Shown here piece after piece: positions 23,494 through 33,276 of a stretch of DNA of 64,000 nt (the first letter of the stretch is position 1; each line of letters opens with the position of its first letter). The notes beneath the pieces were generated by a model. It was not told the DNA's origin. It did not search any database and saw only the letters and a list, made by a program, of their open reading frames with translations. The stretch is taken from contig OY744605.1 in assembly GCA_963556255.1 (NCBI GenBank), forward strand, positions 37,285,608 to 37,349,607, given 5' to 3'. This stretch comes from Allolobophora icterica (Eukaryota > Annelida > Clitellata > Crassiclitellata > Lumbricidae). Made by a program: the position numbers and the translations under genes.

Positions 23494-23757
23494 GTGTATC
23501 TATAACCTAGGTCATTGTATGTATATGTACAGCCAGTGTGTATCTAGATATACACTGGCTGTACATATACATACAATGACCAGTGTATATCTAGATATAC
23601 ACTGGCTGTACATATACATACAATGACCTAGGTTATAGATACACACTGATCTCTTAATAGGCGTCATGGGAACCGTGTCAATGGCTGCGGTTGCGTTGCG
23701 TACAATCACAGTAAATCTTATTAAAGTAAATTCTAATTCTTTGTTGGTGAGTGACGT
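23494..23757. repeat. Tandem palindromes in the foldback element
   Basis: Two adjacent near-perfect palindromes centred on TATCTAGATA share arms GTATGTATATGTACAGCCAG and the reverse complement. The flanking sequence is the uninterrupted right arm of the foldback element, ending GTTGGTGAGTGACGT. Confidence 0.85.
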
Positions 23758-23905
23758 ATACTACATATATATATGTATAGGTCAGTATATACTATATATA
23801 TATATTATATATATAGTATATACTGAACTATACATGTATAGGTCAGTATATACAATAGTATATACTGACCTATACATATATATGTAGTATATATATGATG
23901 TAATA
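23758..23905. repeat. AT-rich palindrome
   Basis: Alternating TA sequence with inverted copies of TATGTATAGGTCAGTATATAC (left) and GTATATACTGACCTATACAT (right), with a further internal repeat. It is probably part of, or a relict next to, the foldback element. No ORF is credible. Confidence 0.7.
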
Positions 23906-23946
23906 TCTTACTGCGTAGGCCTACTTGTCAGTTTGAATTAATAAAG

Positions 23947-23998
23947 ATTATTATTATTATTATTATTATTATCATTATTATTATTATTATTATTATTA
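23947..23998. repeat. (ATT)n microsatellite
   Basis: Trinucleotide ATT tract with one interruption. A similar tract lies at 25676-25730. Confidence 0.95.
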
Positions 23999-24084
23999 CG
24001 GGTCAGTGTAGGCATGGACGCAACATCTTTACTTTCTGCCGGCCAGATTCTGTGCACTAGCTTTCGGGATATCGAACTCTCATC

Positions 24085-24545
24085 ACTTTCGGCGATTCGG
24101 CGATTCGGGATTCGGCGATTCGGGATTCGGCGATTCGAGTCGGCAGTGGTTTTCGGCGAATCGGACGCTTGGTAGAAAACTGCTTTCGGCGAATCGGCGG
24201 ATTTGGCTTTCGGTGATTCGGGATTCGGCGATTCGAGTCGGCAGTGGTTTTCGGCGAATCGGACGCTTGGTAGAAAACTGCTTTCGGCGAATCGGCGGAT
24301 TTGGCTTTCGGTGATTCGGGATTCGGCGATTCGAGTCGGCAGTGGTTTTCGGCGAATCGGACGCTTGGTAGAAAACTGCTTTCGGCGAATCGGCGGATTT
24401 GGCTTTCGGTGATTCGGGATTCGGCGATTCGAGTCGGCAGTGGTTTTCGGCGAATCGGACGCTTGGTAGAAAACTGCTTTCGGCGATTCGGCGGATTTTG
24501 CAGTTTAAGGGCTTTCGGCGATTCGGGATTCGGCGATTCGGGTAG
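24085..24545. repeat. 98-bp tandem repeat built from TTCGGCGATTCG words
   Basis: About four copies of a 98-bp unit containing TTCGGCGATTCG, AGTCGGCAGTGGTTTTCGGC, GGACGCTTGGTAGAAAACTG and CGGATTTGGC. The core word is the reverse complement of the CGAATCGCCGAA word in the 99-bp array at 14470-14830, so the two arrays are related but inverted. Copies are almost identical, implying recent homogenisation. ORFs shift frame at each unit because 98 is not divisible by 3. Confidence 0.9.
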
Positions 24546-25030
24546 ACCCCGTCAAGTTGTCACCTTGTGCTGTCGATTCGTTGAATCCTAGCGACTGTCA
24601 TGGTCAACCTTCTCCATGTGCTCCGATTTAATATAATATGGGAATATGGGTCGTCTGTGGGCTCCTTGTGGGCTGTTTCAGAGAAAATGGAAGTGTATCA
24701 GCAACAGAACTCAGTATGGACGGCCAGTTTCACCTTAATTTTTTTTAATCTGTTTAACCAAATATTGGGCTCGTTAAGTTATTCACAGTGGGAAGTCCTC
24801 ATTACTCTGCAGCTCTTGCAACTCCCAAGTATATAGGCTACATTGTTATTATTGTTATGTCATGTTATGAATGGGAGTAAATGTGAGATTGTATATTTAT
24901 ATTTATTTATTCTTTAATTAAACGCCTGCAAACGCACTGCGCTGTACATGTACATGTTATGCGATAAACCTTAACTACTAACAGAACAGACAGCCTGCAA
25001 TACACGGCGCAAATTGCAGCCTACAAAGCA
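24546..25030. other. No gene seen
   Basis: Unremarkable AT-rich sequence. A 78-codon ORF at 24600-24836 has no recognisable motif. Confidence 0.45.
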
Positions 25031-25040
25031 TGTCCGCCTA

Positions 25041-25109
25041 TGGGACTCGATCTCTGTACCTCTCGCACTCTACGCCAGATGTTATCCAATGCGCTATCGG
25101 GCCCCTCTG
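25041..25109 (-). mobile_element. tRNA-like SINE head or tRNA pseudogene
   Basis: On the minus strand GGGGCCCGATAGCGCATTGG resembles the acceptor plus A-box of a tRNA, and AGATCGAGTCCCA resembles the B-box/T-arm. The arms pair poorly, so it is not a functional tRNA. Confidence 0.35.
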
Positions 25110-25414
25110 TGAACACAGACGCTGTTGACATCGCCAGTCTCAGAAGCATCTTGTGAATGTTCTTTCAGTGAAATGGAGCTTAACTCAAATCATGTGTGCG
25201 ATCTACATTGCGTCAATGTAAAAAGTGAGACAGACTAACAAACCTTGAGAATAGATTTAATCAATTTCGATGAAGTTCTCAACGAATGTGTAGCGTCTAA
25301 GGCTAGAAAAGTGTTGATTTTTGGTAAGTGTCAAAGTATTATGTCATCGATTTATGTTCAACACATAACGTTTCTCGAAATTGCTTGTTTTTTTTAAATT
25401 CTAAATATCTGTCC

Positions 25415-25515
25415 GTAGGGGCGATTATCGTAATCGTATTAAATCTAGAAATTTCTACAGCGCCCAAAAAGCGAAGTCGCCGGAACCAGCTTATTCACAG
25501 GCGCTCAGTCTAATC
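25415..25515 (-). mobile_element. SINE/LINE 3' tail with (GATTAC)-like end
   Basis: The minus strand reads GAGCGCCTGTGAATAAGCTGG, then GGGCGCTGTAGAAATTTC and ATACGATTACGATAATC. The same arrangement occurs on the minus strand at 42495-42600. Confidence 0.5.
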
Positions 25516-25604
25516 ATAATCGATAGGTGGTGGGTAAAATCGGTTCCAGTTCAAGATCCAAAGGGACCAGGCAGGCAGACATTGAGACAGCTAATTTAGG
25601 TGGG

Positions 25605-25692
25605 CATGGACGTCCGGAGGGGGTAAGGGGCATCTGCCCCGGGATTTTGCAAATATTGTACAAAAAATAAAATCGTTTTATTATTATTATTA

Positions 25693-25730
<38 letters not shown>

Positions 25731-26196
25731 AACAGCCCAAACACGATTTTCAATGCAAAAAACATTTAATTATTTAGGTGAGTTCTTGACCATTATTTAT
25801 TTGTAAAGTTTTCATGTGTTATGTGCAGTGCTTTTTTCTATAAAAAAAGGTTTCGGAACTGAACAATATAGGTTCTGGAACTGATTTAACTGAACAATTA
25901 TGGAAGGACTAAAATCCACAGAAAAACGGGATTGGGGGTTGGTAGGGGTCTCAATAAACACTGAAAACTGTTCACAACACTGAAATTAAATTAAAATAGC
26001 TAAATTATTGTTTTTATTAAAATAAATAAATTATTTTTTTAGTCTATGAAAAAAGGTGCCAGAACGCTGTTCCGGCTGAAAAGCACTGTTTCTGTGTTCA
26101 TGAATAACTCTGCAAAAACGTAATTTTGCCCCTTTACAAAAATTTCTCCCTCTAGAAAAATATTCCCCCCTAGAAAAATTCCTGCAGACACCCATG
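25605..26196. mobile_element. hAT-like MITE containing a nested family A element
   Basis: Starts CATGGACGTCCGG and ends AGACACCCATG (inverted termini CATGGRYGTC). Flanks TAGGTGGG (25597-25604) and AAGGTGGG (26197-26204) match at 7 of 8. The subterminal sequences GGGGCATCTGCCCCGGG and TTTTGCCCCTTTAC are complementary in type. It is interrupted by the family A copy at 25826-26088 and an (ATT)n tract. Confidence 0.6.
25826..26088. mobile_element. Non-autonomous hAT-like element, family A, third copy
   Basis: A 263-bp element from CAGTGCTTTTTTCTAT to CTGAAAAGCACTG. It shares GGTTCTGGAACTGA, CAATTATGGAAGGACTAAAA and GTGCCAGAACGCTGTTCCGG with the two copies at 12616-13195. Flanks GTTATGTG and TTTCTGTG match at 6 of 8, so the duplication has decayed. 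Confidence 0.75.
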
Positions 26197-26204
26197 AAGG
26201 TGGG

Positions 26205-26600
26205 TAATATTTTGAGTTGAAATGGTGAGGGAGGTAAGGGCAGAGGAGGAATCAGGATAAGATTTGTGAAAGAGCAGTGTTTTCAGTTTTAAGTTAAAGA
26301 CCTGTGGAGAGATAGTGCAAGAGGTGATGTTTTGGTGAGTTTGTAGGATGGATGCATCAGATATTTGTTGTAGTACTGGCAGGAGTTTGTTCCAGAGGTG
26401 GAACAGCTATGGTTATGAAGTGTTTCGCAAATTTTAGTGATGAGGTGACAGAAGGGCAGAGAAGTGTTAGGGCAGAAGAGGAGTGGGTTGAGTGAAGTTG
26501 TTGAACCGTGAACAGCTGACCGAGATAGGTAATACATGTACACTGACTGTACAGTCAGTGGTAAGATTGGGCAGCAAGAGATTGGGCTGGACACTTGCCC
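26205..26600 (-). mobile_element. Degenerate LINE 3' region
   Basis: The minus strand gives fragments resembling the end of a CR1/L2 ORF (LKLKTLLFHKSYPD across frame changes). The + strand words GGCAGGAGTTTGTTCCAGAG fit the reverse complement of the common LWN.LP region. Heavily decayed. Confidence 0.3.
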
Positions 26601-26966
26601 TCATATGCGAAAGCTAGGAAAATGAATTCGGTTACCCTTGATATCCATAGCTGCCTCTATCAGGGCTACCTTAAGGGACTGTTCTTCTCTTCACATCGTA
26701 CTCAATCGGTGTAAATTTTATGTCTCGGTTGTTGGGGAAGTGGACATTTCAGTGTCATTCTTCTTACAAACTCTCTCCCTGTAGCTGGTATACTGTGACA
26801 GCTAGCAGTTGATCTCTTCAAACACTTAACTGTCACAGACTATAGAGATAGATAGTTTAACTGTGTCATTGTAAATAGTATCTTGTACTGCATCGATGTC
26901 TAAATCACAAGGCACAAACCGATTGCACACTAAAACCAAGCCTTAATCAGGTTAATATCCTTTAGG

Positions 26967-27289
26967 CAGGGGCATAATTTTAGCCTAGAAAGTGGGGGAT
27001 ACCAATACCTTGGTCTAAAAAGTGGGGGTGTACCAATTCCTTCTCCACTTTCGTTTTTCGCATGATAACCATTTTGAACATATTCCCTGCCAGTATTCTC
27101 ATTAATTTTGGCTCTCAATTGACCTGTGTATCTAAGTACTTTCGTACTTTTGGCGGAGATTGCATTCTCTGGGAAGGCACAATAATAAAATATTGATTGG
27201 CATTGCTTAAAAAGTGGGGGTACAGTACCCCCAGTCCAAAAAGTGGGGGGTACGGGTACCCCTCGTACCCCCCACAAATTACGCCTATG
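26967..27289. mobile_element. hAT-like MITE with perfect 8-bp duplication
   Basis: A 323-bp element starting CAGGGGCATAATTT and ending AAATTACGCCTATG, with inverted termini that match at 11 of 14 positions. It is flanked by CCTTTAGG at 26959-26966 and 27290-27297. Both subterminal regions contain AAAAAGTGGGGG and GGGTAC repeats. The 115-codon minus-strand ORF crossing it is a repeat by-product. Confidence 0.8.
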
Positions 27290-27297
27290 CCTTTAGG

Positions 27298-28403
27298 AGT
27301 CAGAGAGGCAGCCTATGGTGGATAAGCAATTTGAAAAAGGCAAGGTGTTTAGCAATCAGTTAATGTTGAATAGGCTTTCCTCGAGTACTTAGATAATGTC
27401 TAATTTTCAAGAACTGAACCTACTGTTTACATTGAACCAAACATCACCAGTAAAGTTATCAGTGAAACTGTATCCAATCAATTCTGTATTCTTGTATATC
27501 ATACATATGCCAGCATCAGAATTAACTTATTATATTCTGATTTACGCTATGTCCCATGATGACATGCAGGACTGGATTTGTAGATTTCTTGTATGGACCA
27601 TTGGATGCCGTACAGATGGGCTGTCTTAATATTCATCCCTCAAAGCCAAGGAATTCTCTGCTTGATCTCCGATTGACTGCCTTTAATGCACAAGCTTAAC
27701 TTTAGCCATGTTTCCACCATGATTTCTCTTGACAGTTTCGCAGCCGCTTTCGATCACCACTGGCTCTGTATAATTGTACCAAAATCTCTTTTACACACGT
27801 GTTGTTCCTACAACGATCAACATTCCGTGGGATGCAAATCGTGCCTGACTGATGTCTCATTACAATAGGAACATTAATCTCACAGTTCATTGTGATCCGA
27901 TGTGAAGGTCAACATGAATCGCCCTTCATGGAGCATCTTCCTCCTCCAACAGATGACATAATTATGTATGGTCTCCTTTGCTGCTCTAGAGAAAAATCAT
28001 CTGCTCCATACGAAATGACCAAGCGCCAATCGTTAATTCAATTTGCTTCAACAGAGTCCCTGCTCTCCATGTTGATTCGGGACAGAGTAGGGAGTTTCCC
28101 CATGACCTAATCTAATATTATTACGCCTTATGATGCAGGTCTATACATTCATGCAAGCCGTTATAAAATTACAGCCAAAGATATATTTATCATAATCTAG
28201 CGTTATAAAACCTATACAATGAAATTCGCATTTCACAGAATAATGCAAATGTAAGGAGGATTACTGCATGTACCCTACACTGACTAACTGTGCCATATGT
28301 CAATTAGAATGCTTCCCTTGCTTATGAAGTTGACCTGTGAAAATAGTTGGCTCAAATCATTGCAAGCCCATTGCCAAATTAATTATCAAAGATCCAGAGC
28401 AGT
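27298..28403. other. No gene seen
   Basis: Several 60-80 codon ORFs without recognisable domains. The segment from 28754 (GGCACACTAAAACCAAGCCA) repeats part of 26915-26950, which suggests a local duplication or a dispersed repeat. Confidence 0.4.
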
Positions 28404-28570
28404 CAGGGTGTCTATCCCCCTAAGTCATTGGAGCAACTTCCCCTCCCCTCCCTCCTCTTCCCCCTTCCCCATCCTTCCCCCTAATAATGATGGCACATAC
28501 ACTGACAGATCCCCCTCTATTTTTTGGATGGGGCATTTGCTCCAAGGTTTCTTTGGAGTAGACGCCCCTG
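28404..28570. mobile_element. hAT-like MITE, family D copy 1
   Basis: A 167-bp element starting CAGGGTGTCTATCCCCC and ending GTAGACGCCCCTG, flanked by a perfect 8-bp duplication AGAGCAGT (28396-28403, 28571-28578). It shares CTAAGTCATTGGAGCAAC, CACTGACAGAT and CATTTGCTCCAAGGTTTCT with the copy at 62887-63056. Confidence 0.9.
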
Positions 28571-28578
28571 AGAGCAGT

Positions 28579-29261
28579 GACATAGGCAGCATCTTAGCCA
28601 AGGGATCTACCTGGATAAAAAATTGGGATTGAGGATGACAAGAGCCGATGGTGCATATAGTGATTAGGGATTCTGAGATAGTGTCTTAAGTTTTCCCAGT
28701 GGGATTGTAATTGTAATTAATAACTTCTATTGTGCCGGTGTATAATGAACAAGGCATCGAGTGATGGCACACTAAAACCAAGCCATAATCAGTTCGTTAT
28801 CCAGAAGATCGGTAGCCTTGGAAGCTAATATGCATTTTTAAGCATTGAATATGAAGTTGACTTAGTTGAGTAGGTCTACATTTTGGCTACTTGTAGTTTT
28901 ACAGGATTCAAGTATGTGAAATCAGTCTGCGAAGAATATTCTTTACTTTATGTTGATAGCATCCATTGACTGAGTGAAGTCGAGTCACTGAACGGAGGTA
29001 GGCCTACACATAAACATGCAATGGGATGTACAGTGTACACAAATCCCAAGAGTGATGGCTTTAGCCTTTGAGGGTTTTGAGTCCAAGAACCCCCTGGCCA
29101 GCTATGCCATGGTTTTGAAGCCCAGTTTCCTTATCGATGTGTCTAGACATCTCTGTATTTATCTATGGATTTATGCCCTTTGTGGCACTATGTAAATCCC
29201 ATCTCTTACAGGATGCTGATTAGATGATACTCAGGCATATATTCATGCCCAAGCTGTAGAG
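28579..29261. other. No gene seen
   Basis: Single-copy-like AT-rich sequence with a TAGGCCTA octamer at 28999. No feature is supported. Confidence 0.4.
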
Positions 29262-29660
29262 GCAGTCTTATAACTGAGAAAATTGTTGAAACATTGGAGT
29301 TGCTTTGTGCGTGGCTGTCTTCTAACCGTCTGTGGCTTTATCCTGGCAAAGTTTGACTTGTCTGGCTAAGCTTGACTTGTCTGGCTAGTCAGCAGCACCA
29401 AAAGGTAGTTTGCATAAAAACTTGCTGCTCTGCTTTCCAACTGCCTCCTCTACTTCGGTGTGTGACCTGTGTGTGACACTGGACCAGCAGCAATTGACCT
29501 TCTCGGAGCACGTGTAATATGTATGTTGAATATGCTGCTTCATCTGCGTCAGATCCATACTATACACTACTCCCTGTCTGCCAAAGCTGTTTCCTCCCTG
29601 ATGCATGCATTGATACGCTCTGGTATGTAGTATTCAGAGTTTCGCCGTTTAACTAGAGTT
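29262..29660 (+). mobile_element. L2/CR1-type LINE RT fragment
   Basis: Across several frame changes the + strand encodes LLCAWLSSNRLWLYPGK (the post-YADD segment), then FPTASSTSV, VTLDQQLTFSEHV and SLMHALIR. These correspond to the region running from W...NRL.LN..KT to LGV.LD..L...H and onwards. It is riddled with stops and small indels, so it is a pseudogene. Confidence 0.65.
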
Positions 29661-29831
29661 TCGCCGTTTAACTATTTTTTTTCAATTTTGTCCTGCAACA
29701 AAACTTAATTTAATATTTTCCTTGATGCCATCGATTACTGTGCTTATCACCAAGATTATGTAAATATTCACCTTAACCAGTTTTATGGAGATTTCATTGA
29801 CAGCAAGCAGCCTATGAATCTTGATTCCTGC

Positions 29832-30764
29832 CAGTCTTGTTGTCCTCGAGACCAAGGTCTTGGTCTCGAGTGCACTCGAGTTCATTTTTAAAAGTCTTGG
29901 TCTTGGTCTTGAGACCAAAGGTCTTGGTCTTGGTCTTGGTCTTGAGGTTCAAGGTCTTGGTCTTGGTCTTGGTCTTGAGGTTCAAAGTCTTGGTCTTGGT
30001 TTTGCAAGACCAAGACCAAGACTTTTGTCAATATGAACAGTCATTAATTTTAACAAACGGCAAGAATTTTAAAAATTTATCCAATAATTACTCATACAGT
30101 TATTGCTTTAGTATTTACACGGTGTGAATGAGGCTTCACTGTTGTTTTGGACAAATATTTTTGATTTGGTTATTTACCATGGAATGATTTCAAAACAGAC
30201 TCATGATTAATTTGTACATTTACATCCGGTTCTTGAAAAGCTGCTTCGTGTGCTAGAGATTTCAGCACTTGTAGACCGTGTTTTTTCACATGGCAGAATT
30301 TTATGAGGCCCCACAGGTCACGTCTTGGTGAGAAAATTCTGAGCAAATTGGTTTTTATAAAATTCAACAGGCATTTGGAATAACATTTCGCATGAAGGAC
30401 TTTTGTAAATACGAATTCGGAATTCTCTGCAGTCTGCATTTAGAGTTGTTTTGCTTGAATAAAAGAAAAAACTCATGTTTTCGTTAAAATAATGAGTAGT
30501 CCGACTGGACAATTTTTAGTAGGCTAAGGAATAGAAGTCTGGATACGACTGTGATTTTTTTTGGTCTTGGTCTCGGTCGTGGTCTTGAGGTTCAAGGTCT
30601 TGGTCTTGGTCTTGGTCTTGAGGTTCAAGGTCTGGGTCTTGGTCTTGGTCTTGGTCTTGGTCTTGAGGTTCAAGGTCTTGGTCTTGGTCTTGGTCTTGAG
30701 GTTCAAGGTCTTGGTCTTGGTCTTGGTCTTGGTCTTGAGGTTTAAGGTCTTGACAACAAGACTG
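29832..30764. mobile_element. hAT derivative, family C copy 2, with transposase C-terminal remnant
   Basis: A 933-bp element with the same perfect termini CAGTCTTGTTGTC / GACAACAAGACTG and a perfect 8-bp duplication ATTCCTGC (29824-29831, 30765-30772). Subterminal GGTCTT arrays and the palindromic CTCGAG region match the copy at 22398. Internally the + strand retains ISALVDRVFSHGRIL near 30260-30300 and, one frame away, RSRLGEKILSKLVFIKFNR. Together these outline the hAT C-terminal dimerisation region with a frameshift between them. Confidence 0.92.
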
Positions 30765-30772
30765 ATTCCTGC

Positions 30773-31555
30773 CAATTCACTATGCAAGGAAACATTCATG
30801 AATGACCCCTAGGCATAGCAACTTAAGTTGGGTCATATAGTTACGGTAAACTTTAACTCGTGTTTTCTTAAAGTAGTTGCAAATTAAGGGATCTACATCT
30901 ATAATGATTGTAAGTTTTTCTTTATTATTTTTGGTAGAAATGAAGAATTTTCACGTAATTAGTCAGGATATCCAGTCAGGATATCCAACCCAGCCCAGTG
31001 CAGTATGCCTCTATCATGCCCAAATTAGTTTTTATTTTTTGACTTGTGTGAAGGTTTTCACTTCTCAAGAAATTTCCAATTCCAACATCTGTTGTTTTGA
31101 TTTTAATTTTTTTGATGTATAGTTATGGAAACTGAGTAAGTAATGTACAAATTCCTTAATTTTTCATATTTCTCTCTGAAATTATATGAATGCTTCATGC
31201 AAGCAAATCACCCACGTATTTCAAGCATATTCTTAAAATTCCAGTGTATGAGTTTGTCTCAAATTAGCTCATGGAAAAGCCTTTAAACATGCTTTCTGAC
31301 TTAAATACTATGCGCCTTGTAATAACTTATTCCATTTATGCTCCACATCAGTTGTTATCTACTTAGTCCTACTGTAGATACTTACCAGGAACGTAGCAAA
31401 CTATAATTGCACTGTGTGCCAAGTGTAAATATAGTGCCACCCAAAGATCAGCTTAACCAATAACGACCAAATTTGTTAGTCTCGAATATAATATTTACTA
31501 TAAATATGTCGAAACGACAGTTTTTAAGTAAGTATGGCATAATTACGGCACCAAA
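30773..31555. other. No gene seen
   Basis: AT-rich; the best ORF (30877-31122, 81 codons) has no recognisable domain. Confidence 0.4.
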
Positions 31556-31692
31556 AGGTGCGTATGTTATTTTTTTCGATAATGTACATACGGTACACGT
31601 ACATTATTATGCCATACTTATAATGTACGTACGGTACGCGTACGTTATTATGCCATACGTTACCGTACGTTCACATCAGTTTATGACAAGAT
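31556..31692. repeat. CGTACG-rich repeat, copy next to LINE
   Basis: Two internal subcopies of a word like GTACGTTATTATGCCATAC, with many CGTACG palindromes, ending GTTCACATCAGTTTATGACAA. The same sequence recurs at 33283-33390 on the other side of the LINE at 31695-33097, and a relative forms the outer end of the foldback right arm near 36935-37028. Confidence 0.8.
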
Positions 31693-31694
31693 AC

Positions 31695-33097
31695 CAAGGT
31701 CAGGTATCTATCTTATCTTATCTTATCTTATCTTATATGATTATTTGTAAAGCGCCTCTCACAGCATAGACTATTCAGAGGCGCTCCCAGCGTGTCAGCC
31801 CCGAGGGAAAAGAAAGGTCTTTAGGCAGCGGAGAGAAGAAGGCGAGATCCCAAGCAATATCTTGCTACGGAGAGAGGGGGCAGGTCATTCCAAAGGGAAG
31901 GGCCAAGGATGGCAAAAGCACGATGCTGAGCCATCGAAGTCCTTGCGCGAGGGACAAGCAGATCAAAGCGGTCAGCAGACCGAAGAGGGCGGGAAGACAG
32001 AGCAGATAGAGGTTTGCGCATTAGGTCACAGAGGTATTTAGGAGCTTTTCCCAGTTGAGTCCTAGAGACCAGGAGAAGAACCTTGTATTGGATGCGGGAA
32101 GCAACAGGAAGCCAGTGAAGTACATCAGTCATAAAGGTAGTTATGTGAGAGAAGCGAGGAAAATGGGCAATGAGCCTGGCAGCCGCATTCAGAACAGACT
32201 GCAGAGATGAAAGGCGCGCTTTAGGGAGCCCAGCAAACAATGAATTGCAATAGTCAATGCGGCAGCAAATGAAGGCATGGACCATAGTAGTGAACACTGA
32301 AGGAGAAACTGATCTTCTTACAGCCCTCAAACGCCTCAGATGATAGAAACAGGAACGTGTCAGGTGGGAGAGGTGTTCAGAAAACGAGAGGGTACTATCA
32401 AGGGTGACACCCAAATCCCGAACACTGGATGAAAATGAAAAAGCAGGGTATATTGACGACAGAAGTGGGATATCAAGTTTAGAAAGTTGCTGCTTAGTGC
32501 CAAACCAGATCAGTTGGGTCTTAGAAGAGTTAAGGTTAAGTCGATTTGATGACATCCAAGAGTGGAGATCATGTGAGAGGGAATGAATGGATCCAACAAG
32601 GGAGATCTGCTGAGAGGATGGGCCTTGGACAAAGATCTGAACGTCATCTGCATAAAGGTGACCAGAGGTAAAGTGTTTAGTAAATATAGAAGGTATGTCA
32701 GCTGTGTAGAGTAAGTACAAAATGGGGCCAAGGACAGAACCCTGTGGGACACCATACTCAACTCTAACCCAGGCAGTTCTGGAGTCACCAAGGACAATCC
32801 TCTGAGTACGGTCAGAGAGGTAAGATTTGAACCAAAGAAGAGGGAGACCACTGAGACCACAAGATAGTTCAAGACGTCGAAGTAGGATTTCATGGTCAAC
32901 CATGTCGAAGGCCGAGGAAACATCAAAGAGCGCTAGAAGCGTCAAATGAGACCTGTCAATGGCAGTATAAATGTCCGAGAGAAGGGAGAGGAGGGCAGTT
33001 TCCGTAGAATGGTGACCTCTAAACCCTGATTGACTAGAAGGGAGGAGTCCAGACTGTTCAAGATAGGGCAGAAGTTGAAGCGAGACAAGTCTATTAA
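31695..33097 (-). mobile_element. 5'-truncated L2/CR1-type LINE with near-intact reverse transcriptase
   Basis: One minus-strand frame is open for more than 400 codons (about 33095 to 31821). Order: RLVSLQLLPYLEQSGLLP, QSGFRGHHSTETALL, LLALFDVSSAFDMVDHEIL (RT block with the first catalytic Asp), GVPQGSVLGPILY, GHLYADDVQIF (YADD active site), NRLNLNSSKTQLIWFG, SVRDLGVTLDSTLSF, CRIDYCNSLFAGLP, VLHWLPVASRIQ and ILGPSLWNDLP. It reads to a stop near 31821. The 3' end carries the GCGCCTCT...AGAGGCGC hairpin and a (TAAGA)n tail. No endonuclease domain is present, so the element is 5'-truncated, as usual for LINEs. It is one of the youngest-looking LINEs here. Confidence 0.93.
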
Positions 33098-33276
33098 TAA
33101 TATATATATACCTGCTATTTGTTGCTACTTAATTTTTTACATTTATTTCATTTTAAATAGATATCATATTTCAAGATAAAGTAGTTAGTTTAATAATTAA
33201 ATCATTCCGTCTCAAAATTTGCACCCCCCTCTGGAGTTGCGCCCTGTTCCATGGCACCGCTGGAACACCTCTTGCT

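Larger units (their letters stand above)
22034..23757. mobile_element. Foldback/palindromic element, interrupted by two nested insertions
   Basis: The left arm starts ACGTCACTCACCAACAAAG (22034) and the right arm ends at 23757 with its reverse complement. The arms match for ~120 bp through CATTGACACGGTTCCCATGA and AAGAGATCAGTGTGTATC. The left arm is interrupted at 22153 by another element and resumes at 23494 as GTGTATCTATAACCTAGGTC, which matches the uninterrupted right arm. The centre holds two tandem palindromes built around TATCTAGATA. I see no coding sequence; mobility is inferred from the structure. Confidence 0.75.

Noticed and set aside
22369..30812. ORFs of [13 protein letters not shown] and TKTKT type on both strands
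   Set aside because: Translations of the GGTCTT hexamer arrays in the hAT family C elements.
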